Source: Acidimicrobiaceae bacterium
GTDB taxonomy: Bacteria > Actinomycetota > Acidimicrobiia > Acidimicrobiales > Acidimicrobiaceae
Assembly (NCBI GenBank): GCA_013044365.1
Contig: JABEUP010000193.1
Location: 1 to 10,312 of the forward strand
Length of the DNA: 10,312 nt
Direction: 5' to 3'
Part shown: positions 1-5,330 of the stretch, one piece after another
Layout: each line of letters starts with the position of its first letter
Numbering within the stretch: the first letter of the stretch is position 1
The notes under the pieces: generated by a model
Told to the model about the DNA's origin: nothing
Seen by the model: only the letters and a program-made list of their open reading frames with translations
Databases searched by the model: none
Translations under genes and position numbers: made by a program

Positions 1-24
1 ATTAATGGGTTATAACCCATTAAT
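1..24. repeat. Perfect 24-bp palindrome after the transporter operon
   Basis: Positions 1-12 (ATTAATGGGTTA) are exactly complementary to 13-24, with no spacer. The element begins 8 nt beyond the stop codon of the last transporter gene on the minus strand. As RNA it could fold as a 9-bp stem with a 6-nt loop, so it may help end transcription, but no U-tract follows on the minus strand inside the window. A perfect spacer-free palindrome also fits a dimeric repressor site for a gene beyond the left edge. The symmetry is seen directly; the role is inference. Confidence 0.6.
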
Positions 25-32
25 CAAATTTA

Positions 33-869
33 TTAGCGACCTACAAGTGTCCATTTGAAAAAACGCCGTTGGATCAAACGGACTACCGTTACATTGAACA
101 CACCAACCAAAGATGCCAGGAACACAAGGGCTAATAATCTACCGGTCTGGAATCCCTCGCCATAAAAGTTAAGCAGATATCCAAGCCCGACATTACTCAC
201 CTCCATCTCACCCACAATCATCCCAATAACCGCGAGTGCAACACCTATCCGAACACCGGCAAAAATATAGGGGACAGATGCCGGCAGGATAACCTTGCGA
301 ACCAACTGACGCTCACTAAGGCCCATAGTTCTCCCGACCTCCACATAACCGCGGCTCACGTTCCGCAAACCACCAGCTGTGTTGAGTAACACCGGGAAGA
401 AGGTAATCAAGACAACAAATAAAATCCTTGCCTTGGATGAAATCCCAACCCACAAAATGAGCAACGGAATCAACACGTTCAGCGGCGTTGCGTTAGCCGA
501 ATTTATAAATGGACCCAGAATTCCCTCGGCCATCGAATATCGCCCAATAAGCATCCCAAGTAAAATACCCGCAACCAGCCCTATTACTAAACCGATGTAG
601 AGTTCTCGAATCGAAATCGACAGAGCCGCCTGGGCAGTGCCTGCCCTGAAGAGCGTCATAAAATCGCTCGCCACCTGTTGCGGTTTAGGAATCAAAACGG
701 GACTGACAAAACTCGCCGCGATCTCCCATGCGGTAGCGATTATCGCAACCACCACCAAAGGAGCGACCACGATGGTCCAGCTTCGTTGCGAAATCGACGG
801 TTTTGGGGGCTTTGGCATTCTACTCGCCAAATCCTCGTTCACATTGATCTCAGAAACTTTCAAGCTCAT
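33..869 (-). CDS. ABC transporter permease, SsuC/TauC-type (second permease of operon)
   Basis: Inner-membrane channel subunit of a nitrate/sulfonate/taurine-type ABC importer (BPD_transp_1 fold). The 278-residue product is a normal length for the family. It has a short cytoplasmic N-terminus, a first membrane helix at about residues 32-53, further helices at about 90-110, 130-165, 200-222 and 243-262, and the family's NATP element at 126-129. The cytoplasmic coupling (EAA) loop, which docks on the ATPase, is at about 176-196: VEVGRTMGL, then a hydrophilic stretch, then ILP. The ATG start overlaps the ATPase stop in an ATGA arrangement, and an AAGGGG sequence sits just upstream, so translational coupling is likely. 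The protein is clearly paralogous to the permease encoded at 1717-2643, implying a heterodimeric channel. Substrate unknown. Confidence 0.93.
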   Translation of the reverse strand: MSLKVSEINVNEDLASRMPKPPKPSISQRSWTIVVAPLVVVAIIATAWEIAASFVSPVLIPKPQQVASDFMTLFRAGTAQAALSISIRELYIGLVIGLVAGILLGMLIGRYSMAEGILGPFINSANATPLNVLIPLLILWVGISSKARILFVVLITFFPVLLNTAGGLRNVSRGYVEVGRTMGLSERQLVRKVILPASVPYIFAGVRIGVALAVIGMIVGEMEVSNVGLGYLLNFYGEGFQTGRLLALVFLASLVGVFNVTVVRLIQRRFFKWTLVGR

Positions 870-1717
870 TCTGGCATCCCCTTGCCAGCACGCAGGTGGG
901 TCATGATATGACTCCGTAGCTCGAGCGCCCTCGGGTGGGCTCGGACGTCATAATCAGCTCTGGGTCTGGGGAGATCCACATCCACAATTTCTGTTATGCG
1001 TCCAGGAGCAGGTTGGAATAAAGCGACTCGGTCAGACAAAAATATTGCCTCGTCAACGTCGTGGGTAACGAACACAATAGTCATTCCCAACTTCTCCCAT
1101 AGTTGGGCAATCTCAACCTGGAGAGCCTCTCTGGTAAAGTTATCCAGCTGTCCGAAAGGCTCGTCCATCAACAACACCTTCGGACGCACTGCAAGCGCCC
1201 GTGCCACACCTACCCGCTGTTGCATTCCACCAGACAGAGTGTACGGTGGAGAACTGGCGAATGAGGCCAACCCAACCATCTCGAGAACTTCCATAGCGCG
1301 GTCTTTTCGTTCACTCTTTCCCATTCCCCGTGCCTCAAGACCAAGTGCGGCATTATCTAAAACTGACCGCCAGGGTAGAAGGTTTATATCTTGGAAGACA
1401 TAGGCCATATCTTGCGAAATACCCGAGAGAGGTACACCTTCGAGGCTGCGCTGTCCCGCGTCAGCTATCTCTAAACCATCAATTATTCTTAGAAGTGTTG
1501 TCTTGCCACAGCCGCTCGGACCGACCAGGGAGATAAATTCACCCTTATAAACCGAAAGGTTCACATGGTCAAGTGCAATAACAGTGCGCTCTTTGGCAAA
1601 GAACGTCTTGCACATTTCCTTCACTTCCAAGATAGGCTTACCGTTGTGCAATGAGGAACCCGGATCCATGGTCGTAGAACCACCTATTCTTGAATCGGTT
1701 TGTGATTCATAAGTCAT
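866..1717 (-). CDS. ABC transporter ATP-binding protein, SsuB/TauB/NrtD-type
   Basis: Cytoplasmic ATPase that powers the importer. From the chosen ATG it is 283 residues, with a complete motif set: Walker A GPSGCGKTT at 66-74, Q-loop glutamine at 109 (YVFQD), signature LSGGMQQR at 161-168, Walker B VLLMDEP at 181-187, D-loop LD at 191-192 and switch histidine at 219 (VTHD). All catalytic residues are present. The reading frame is open 17 codons further upstream, but I prefer the ATG at 1717 because it overlaps the stop of the preceding permease as TAATG and has GGGAAGG about 11 nt upstream. The first 28 residues are polar and precede the usual fold. It lies between two permease genes and is the only ATPase, so a homodimer probably serves both. 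Family assignment is firm; substrate is not. Confidence 0.95.
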   Translation of the reverse strand: MTYESQTDSRIGGSTTMDPGSSLHNGKPILEVKEMCKTFFAKERTVIALDHVNLSVYKGEFISLVGPSGCGKTTLLRIIDGLEIADAGQRSLEGVPLSGISQDMAYVFQDINLLPWRSVLDNAALGLEARGMGKSERKDRAMEVLEMVGLASFASSPPYTLSGGMQQRVGVARALAVRPKVLLMDEPFGQLDNFTREALQVEIAQLWEKLGMTIVFVTHDVDEAIFLSDRVALFQPAPGRITEIVDVDLPRPRADYDVRAHPRALELRSHIMTHLRAGKGMPE

Positions 1718-2643
1718 TATGCGCTGCGCCTTCCCGCTGATGTATCGGCGATCCACGGAAAACGCCAAGCCTGGAGCTTCCGAGCAACCGCAAAAAGAAT
1801 TAATGCCAACCCAGTCGTCGTAACAATCGTCGATATCAGATCCGCAGTTTGGCTGTAACTACCGAATGTCGAGGCCAATCCACCAAGCCCGGTGTCACCG
1901 ATCTCCTGACCTCCGAGGATCATTCCAACGGCGCCAACAGCAAGTGCAATTCGAATCCCAATGAAAATAAAAGGTATTGTTCCAGGAAAATAAACCTTCC
2001 AGGTCTGTTTCCAACCATCGAGTCCGAAGGCTTTGCCAACATCTGTAAAATTCGTACGAACAGCCTTAACTCCGGCATAGGTATTCACCAACAAAGGCCA
2101 CATGCAGATAACCATGATGAATGCAACCCTGGCCTTGGTACCTATGCCAAACCAAACTTCCATAACCGGGAGTAGTGCGATAGAGGGAGTCGCATTCCCG
2201 AATGCCACAAGTGGCTCAAATGCCCGCTCAATGATTCGGACGCGGCCCATAAGTAGACCCACTCCGACCCCCACAATTGCGGCAATGATTATTCCAGCAA
2301 GCATTTCCGACAAACTTTGAAAAAAGGCTTTAGGTAAACGGCCATCAAGGATCAGCCTGAAAAATGAACCAATGATTGCCGTGGGAGTTGAAATAAAGAT
2401 GGGCTTCAAATACAAACCCGAAAGCTGCCAAAGACCAACAACGACCAGCACTGCAATCCAACGAGCAATACGCTGCTTATTACCTTGTGACAGTCCTGAC
2501 TTTTTTGACCCTGGAACAACCAAATCAATACCAGTTTCCATCGATCCATTCCCTGAGTTATCGATGTTTCCGGCCGAGGCCCCCTGGGAATCACCCAGGA
2601 GGCCTGTAGCCGAAGATTCGCCAGATGCGAGTCTATTAGTCAT
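1717..2643 (-). CDS. ABC transporter permease, SsuC/TauC-type (first permease of operon)
   Basis: Membrane channel subunit of the same importer. The fold matches the 33-869 permease: membrane segments at about 61-77, 111-133, 152-187, 223-246 and 269-288, a GNATP element around 149-153, and an EAA-type coupling loop at about 200-220 (TDVGKAFGL through VYFP), in which Gly replaces the usual Ala. Unusual for the family is a Ser/Gly-rich, low-complexity hydrophilic N-terminal tail of almost 60 residues, probably cytoplasmic. Start choice: a GTG at 2655 directly abuts the binding-protein stop codon (TAAGTG) but has no ribosome-binding sequence, while the ATG at 2643 has GGCGGA a few bases upstream, giving 308 residues. 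The GTG start would add four residues. The stop overlaps the ATPase start by one base. Confidence 0.92.
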   Translation of the reverse strand: MTNRLASGESSATGLLGDSQGASAGNIDNSGNGSMETGIDLVVPGSKKSGLSQGNKQRIARWIAVLVVVGLWQLSGLYLKPIFISTPTAIIGSFFRLILDGRLPKAFFQSLSEMLAGIIIAAIVGVGVGLLMGRVRIIERAFEPLVAFGNATPSIALLPVMEVWFGIGTKARVAFIMVICMWPLLVNTYAGVKAVRTNFTDVGKAFGLDGWKQTWKVYFPGTIPFIFIGIRIALAVGAVGMILGGQEIGDTGLGGLASTFGSYSQTADLISTIVTTTGLALILFAVARKLQAWRFPWIADTSAGRRSA

Positions 2644-2655
2644 CTGATCCGCCAC

Positions 2656-3750
2656 TTAATAAGCGCTTTCGTGAGCACTAAATTGCGTCCAAGCGCTTTG
2701 CCAAGGTGTCAAATCTATTAGTTGTGCTGCCGGATTCAAACCTGGGCCCTTGAGGGCATTTTGCTGTTTGGCAATACCAAGATTGAAAGACACAACCGAA
2801 GAACTGACAATTGATTGGTCAGTAGGCCATCCTTGGATACTTTGCAACTCTGTCCAGGCCGCCTGATATTGCGCAGTGGTATCTGCAGCCTTTGTATACG
2901 CTGAGGCCGCAGTTACCCACGATGCTTCGTCGGTATTGAACAACTTTGCAGAAGCCAGCCAAGCCAAGTCGATCGCTTCAGCCATTGCTGGATTTGCCTT
3001 CAACCATGAAGCCTCGGCAGCCATGAAGCTGTCGGCGTATTGCGGCAAAAGCGTAGCACCAACGGCCAACACGTGGAATTTGCTTCCAGCTTTTGGCACT
3101 GCGTTAGAGTGGACAAAGGCCGCATCAACCTGTCCGGCAATTAGTGCATTGAGAGACGCGCTACTGGCACCAGTTTTAAGCAAAGTTACCTGCGATGAGG
3201 TCAAGTTGCCTTTAGAGAGAGCCGCGCTCAGAAGCACTCCGTCTGGTGATGCGTCGCAGCAGATCGCCACTTTCTTACCCTTAAGGTCAGAAAGTGTGGC
3301 AACGCTGGTCTTGGCTAAGAGAACATCGTCAAGACGGGCCTGGTTCGGTCCAAACACAATGAGACCGGCATCCACTTCTGTTGGAAGCGGGCCGGTAGTC
3401 GCGTTCAGCGAACCACTGGCGACCGCTAGTTCGGCAGCATTTCCAGAAGCATTTGTCTGAGATGCTTTAGCACCCCATTTCTTCAACATTTGAACTAGGT
3501 TATATACGTTCGTATCCCCGATGTGTGCACTACCTGCTGCGTTTCCAATCGCAAATGTCAAACCCTTGAGATTCGGGGTGCCATCAGCATTGAAACTAAG
3601 CTGCGTAGCCGTTGACGCCTTAGCTACGGCACTGGTTGTTGCAGACGAACTTCCTGCAGTAGTTGCGGTAGAGCTTGCCGAGCCACTGGATCCACATGCA
3701 CTTATTACTAGTGCGGACACCAAAGTAAGCCCCAATATTTTAGTCTTCAA
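2656..3750 (-). CDS. ABC transporter substrate-binding lipoprotein, NMT1/SsuA-like
   Basis: Extracytoplasmic solute-binding protein that should deliver ligand to the two permeases. From a TTG start at 3750 it is 364 residues: a Lys-containing n-region, a hydrophobic core and an ISAC lipobox with the lipidated Cys at 19. A Ser/Ala/Thr-rich linker to about residue 48 follows, then a periplasmic-binding type II fold with LKGLTFAIGNAAG near 61-73, DLKGKKV at 155-161 and GQVDAAFVHSNAV at 206-218. These resemble NMT1/SsuA/phthalate-type binding proteins. The frame extends to a TTG at 3780, but only the 3750 codon follows a G-rich ribosome-binding sequence and gives a normal signal peptide length. 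Odd feature: a vicinal Cys-Cys (164-165) in the loop after DLKGKKV, where relatives normally bind ligand. The substrate cannot be deduced. Confidence 0.88.
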   Translation of the reverse strand: MKTKILGLTLVSALVISACGSSGSASSTATTAGSSSATTSAVAKASTATQLSFNADGTPNLKGLTFAIGNAAGSAHIGDTNVYNLVQMLKKWGAKASQTNASGNAAELAVASGSLNATTGPLPTEVDAGLIVFGPNQARLDDVLLAKTSVATLSDLKGKKVAICCDASPDGVLLSAALSKGNLTSSQVTLLKTGASSASLNALIAGQVDAAFVHSNAVPKAGSKFHVLAVGATLLPQYADSFMAAEASWLKANPAMAEAIDLAWLASAKLFNTDEASWVTAASAYTKAADTTAQYQAAWTELQSIQGWPTDQSIVSSSVVSFNLGIAKQQNALKGPGLNPAAQLIDLTPWQSAWTQFSAHESAY

Positions 3751-3753
3751 CTT

Positions 3754-3759
3754 CCCCCC
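3754..3759 (-). promoter_or_regulatory. Ribosome-binding site deciding the TTG start of the binding protein
   Basis: On the minus strand the sequence GGATGGGGGGAAG directly precedes the TTG at 3750. A similar G6-AA sequence precedes the aldolase gene. The upstream in-frame TTG at 3780 has no such sequence, which supports the shorter lipoprotein. Confidence 0.5.
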
Positions 3760-3854
3760 ATCCGAGTATTTAACGATCAAGTCGCATAACGCAACTTATT
3801 TATCTACAACCGTCAGTACGCAATCTGCCTTTCATGAGGGTCCCCGAGTCATTC

Positions 3855-3920
3855 ACCTGCCCTTGAACCCCTATCAAGGAAACCCGCAACTGCCGAGTTG
3901 CACTCAAGTTTCTAGCAGGT
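3855..3920 (-). promoter_or_regulatory. Compact three-way-junction RNA in the transporter leader (riboswitch-like candidate)
   Basis: Three nested or adjacent helices can form in 66 nt. P1 is ACCTGC (3855-3860) with GCAGGT (3915-3920). P3 is CCTTGA (3861-3866) with TCAAGG (3874-3879), with a 7-nt loop. P2 is GCAACT (3886-3891) with AGTTGC (3896-3901), with a 4-nt loop, extended beyond an internal loop by GAAAC (3879-3883) with GTTTC (3908-3912). Base 3879 is shared by P2 and P3, so only one can use it. Around 44 of 66 bases could pair. A second CUUGA (RNA sense, 3908-3904) could replace the P3 strand, giving a mutually exclusive fold. It lies about 105 nt before the binding-protein start. I could not match it to SAM, TPP, cobalamin, FMN, purine or guanidine consensus sequences. 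A promoter alternative overlaps it. Confidence 0.4.
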
Positions 3921-3937
3921 CGCGCCCAGCTAGTCAA
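3909..3937 (-). promoter_or_regulatory. Candidate sigma-70-type promoter for transporter operon (proximal)
   Basis: On the minus strand TTGACT (3937-3932) is separated by exactly 17 bp from TAGAAA (3914-3909), which matches four of six -10 positions. Transcription would start near 3902, inside the potential structured leader, so this promoter would make a transcript lacking the 5' strand of P1. It is incompatible with the riboswitch reading unless the upstream promoter is also used. Confidence 0.4.
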
Positions 3938-3954
3938 GTCATCGATATATTGGT

Positions 3955-3983
3955 ATTATCATTTTTTGCTCAGTACACGTACT
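3955..3983 (-). promoter_or_regulatory. Candidate upstream promoter with inverted repeat at -35
   Basis: On the minus strand GATAAT (3960-3955) matches five of six -10 positions. There is no recognisable -35 box; in its place is the inverted repeat AGTAC-AC-GTACT (3972-3983). A start near 3948 would give a leader of about 200 nt containing the whole 3855-3920 structure. An inverted repeat in the -35 position fits a regulator-dependent or repressed promoter. This is inference from sequence pattern only. Confidence 0.3.
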
Positions 3984-3987
3984 TTAC

Positions 3988-4011
3988 CTAATCTAGCCTG
4001 CGATTAGCCTG
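3988..4011. repeat. Overlapping direct and inverted repeats, operator-like
   Basis: TAGCCTG occurs at 3994-4000 and again at 4005-4011, an 11-bp period placing both copies on the same helix face. CTAATC (3988-3993) and GATTAG (4002-4007) form an inverted repeat over the same stretch. It lies 35-60 bp upstream of the candidate -10 at 3955-3960. It may be a regulator site; no family is assigned. Confidence 0.35.
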
Positions 4012-4080
4012 TTTTCCGAGTATCTGAATGAAACTTACCCTCAAAATTCACAAATCAGACCGCTTTGGCAACAATTTTTC

Positions 4081-4110
4081 GCGCACGCTCACTATACGAT
4101 AGTGTGGCGC
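4081..4110. repeat. Hairpin-forming inverted repeat downstream of the aldolase gene
   Basis: CACTAT (4090-4095) and ATAGTG (4099-4104) flank a 3-nt centre, and GCGC at 4081-4084 and 4107-4110 can close an outer helix around an internal loop. It lies 111 nt after the aldolase stop. On the minus strand it is followed by GAAAAATTG rather than a T-run, so it is not a standard intrinsic terminator. A transcription-factor site or an RNA-stabilising or pausing hairpin are alternatives. Confidence 0.4.
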
Positions 4111-4220
4111 CAAACGATCCAAGATCCGCTCTCTATCAACCCAGCGGCCTCGAACCCGATAGAAGGGATTGCTGTGAGATAGTTATCCCCCTGGATATTG
4201 ACAAAAGTGGAGTTCTAATC

Positions 4221-4931
4221 TCAGTCAAATAACCATTCGACGGGAATCAGACCCTTGTTTGCGGCAGTAACCGAGTAATAGGTCCAAAGCTTCCTTGAAT
4301 GTTTTTCCCGGTTGAAGGTGGACTGGAACTTCTCAAGGTCATCTGTGGCCAAAGGTACCACCTCGCCTAGAAGCACTGCATGGGCCAATGCGGTCGCATT
4401 CTCAACAAAGTGAATTACGTCTGCAAATAGTGTCTTGATGCTTTCAGCAACAACCACCTCGCCGTGGCCCCTTAGAAGAGCCGCATGAGAGGCTCCTAAA
4501 GTCTTGGCAAGTTCCTGACCTTGTTCAACGGAGGATATATGCGAGGTGTCAGGATGGATTGGGATATCATGGGCCCACCGTACAGCATGGTTCTTCACAG
4601 GCACGAGCGGGCGTGTCGCTACCATAGAGAACATCGTGGTGGGATCATGGTGAAAGTGCGCCACTGCATTTACATCTGGACGGGCCTTATAGATTTCTGA
4701 ATGTATGGATGTCTCAGAAGGCGGCTGTCCGTCACCTTCGATTAACTGACCATCGAGACCAACCACCAACAAACGTGAAGGACCAAGATCAGACCGCACA
4801 TCGTCGACAGGCTGTATCAGAAATGCGTCTCCACTTGGAAGTCTTGAGCTAACGTGTCCACTGTACTCAAGTATCCCAACATCGACCAACATCCTGGTAC
4901 ATATAGCTATTTCCCTACGAATCGTATCCAT
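4221..4931 (-). CDS. Class II aldolase/adducin-family protein
   Basis: Cytoplasmic metal-dependent lyase of the fuculose-phosphate-aldolase fold (aldolase_II). The 236-residue length is typical. The expected zinc ligands are visible: Glu73 (SETSIHSEI), His92 and His94 (AHFHHD) and His156 (LLRGHGE). Upstream, SGHVSSRLPSGDAFLI at 24-39 is the phosphate- or carboxylate-binding region; its GHVS form, with a C-terminal LWTYYS segment near 215-220, resembles the subgroup that includes hydroxy-aromatic and oxo-acid decarboxylases as well as sugar-phosphate aldolases. The exact reaction (aldol cleavage or decarboxylation) cannot be decided. The ATG follows a G6-AA ribosome-binding sequence with a 6-nt gap. 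It stands alone, with about 400 bp on the upstream side and 470 bp before the transporter genes on the same strand; a functional link to that importer is possible but unproven. Confidence 0.88.
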   Translation of the reverse strand: MDTIRREIAICTRMLVDVGILEYSGHVSSRLPSGDAFLIQPVDDVRSDLGPSRLLVVGLDGQLIEGDGQPPSETSIHSEIYKARPDVNAVAHFHHDPTTMFSMVATRPLVPVKNHAVRWAHDIPIHPDTSHISSVEQGQELAKTLGASHAALLRGHGEVVVAESIKTLFADVIHFVENATALAHAVLLGEVVPLATDDLEKFQSTFNREKHSRKLWTYYSVTAANKGLIPVEWLFD

Positions 4932-4937
4932 GTAATT

Positions 4938-4943
4938 CCCCCC
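4938..4943 (-). promoter_or_regulatory. Ribosome-binding site of the aldolase-family gene
   Basis: On the minus strand GTGGGGGGAATTAC precedes the ATG at 4931. The G-run lies six bases from the start codon and supports this start. Confidence 0.5.
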
Positions 4944-5148
4944 ACAACCGGATTAGTAACTGACCAATTAATTCTTCCAGCCAAATTTTTCATCCGCAAA
5001 TAATTGACTGCTGATCGCTATCCCAACGTAATTGGCCAAGACTTACCGTCACAGTAATCCTTGATATGAAAAACAGCGACCATGGCCTTTCTGCCTGCTG
5101 ACACAAACAACTGGATCCACCCTTACCGGGAAAGATAACATCGATCGA

Positions 5149-5194
5149 ATTATACTAATGCTACCCGCACCCGGAACCTGTCTTGGCATGCCAA
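5149..5194 (-). promoter_or_regulatory. Candidate promoter with upstream palindrome for the aldolase gene
   Basis: On the minus strand a perfect TATAAT occurs at 5154-5149, with no good -35 box at 16-18 bp. Centred about 37 bp upstream of the -10 box is the perfect 12-bp palindrome TTGGCATGCCAA (5183-5194). A good -10, a poor -35 and a palindrome near -47 is the arrangement expected of an activator-dependent promoter. The start would be near 5142. No experimental support; the elements could be chance. Confidence 0.35.
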
Positions 5195-5303
5195 CATCCA
5201 GAATTAGGCCATAACCTATTTGAATCACCTGCCAGGCTTCACAAACTCGGCTGACGGATAGGCCTGTATTTCCAACTTATCCAAAGCCAGCACATACCCG
5301 CTC

Positions 5304-5325
5304 AACGTGACCGATAAGGTCGTTT
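5304..5325 (-). terminator. Possible weak terminator hairpin after the DUF5719-like gene
   Basis: Read on the minus strand about 6 nt after the TGA stop, AACGACC can pair with GGT and CGTT around the loop TTATC, with a CA bulge on the 3' side. No T-run follows, so it would be a poor intrinsic terminator. I list it because it is the only hairpin I see at the end of this two-gene unit. Confidence 0.2.
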
Positions 5326-5330
5326 CTCAA

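Larger units (their letters stand above)
3751..4220. other. Gene-free region between aldolase and transporter operon
   Basis: I see no convincing coding sequence in this stretch of about 470 bp; the open frames on the plus strand are antisense extensions without a start signal or family resemblance. It holds, from the aldolase side, a hairpin-forming inverted repeat (4081-4110), a TAGCCTG direct repeat with an overlapping inverted repeat (3988-4011), a 5+5 bp inverted repeat (3972-3983), two candidate promoters (-10 boxes at 3955-3960 and 3909-3914), and a potential three-way-junction RNA (3855-3920). The concentration of symmetric elements suggests that the transporter operon is regulated separately from the aldolase gene. 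Confidence 0.7.
4932..5330. other. Gene-free region upstream of the aldolase gene
   Basis: No supported gene lies in this stretch of about 400 bp. The longest minus-strand candidate near its middle is about 30 codons, starts without a ribosome-binding sequence and resembles nothing known to me. Visible elements are a weak hairpin just after the DUF5719-like gene (5304-5325), a 12-bp palindrome (5183-5194) and a perfect -10 box (5149-5154). If that -10 is used, the aldolase mRNA leader is about 210 nt; I see no known riboswitch consensus in it. Confidence 0.6.

Noticed and set aside
2876..3460. Long plus-strand open frame antisense to the binding protein
   Set aside because: It is Ala/Ser-rich, has no ribosome-binding sequence or recognisable domain, and arises from the biased codons of the lipoprotein gene on the other strand.
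3854..3922. tRNA gene in the three-way-junction element on the minus strand
   Set aside because: Size and closing stem look tRNA-like, with TA after the first stem strand. But the first pair is mismatched, there is no D-arm, the middle hairpin has a 4-nt loop instead of an anticodon loop, and the last loop is TAGGGGT rather than TTCRANY.
3751..3948. Known riboswitch (TPP, SAM, cobalamin, FMN, guanidine) before the importer
   Set aside because: A TPP switch was considered because NMT1/THI5-type importers can carry thiamin precursors, but the CTGAGA and conserved downstream TPP elements are absent. The other consensus cores I know were not found by eye.
3521..3991. Plus-strand open frame across the lipoprotein start and leader
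   Set aside because: Mostly antisense to the signal peptide and linker, with no family resemblance; its extension into the gap coincides with regulatory repeats.
4176..4204. Promoter TTGTCA-17-TATCTC on the minus strand just after the aldolase stop
   Set aside because: The -10 match is poor and the start would be more than 400 nt from the importer start; better candidates exist closer.
5067..5102. Plus-strand 11-codon mini-frame beginning ATGAAAAAC
   Set aside because: Too short, no ribosome-binding sequence and no plus-strand gene downstream for it to regulate.
5045..5137. Small minus-strand frame of about 30 codons in the aldolase leader
   Set aside because: No ribosome-binding sequence, no hydrophobic or regulatory peptide pattern, and its length is expected by chance.
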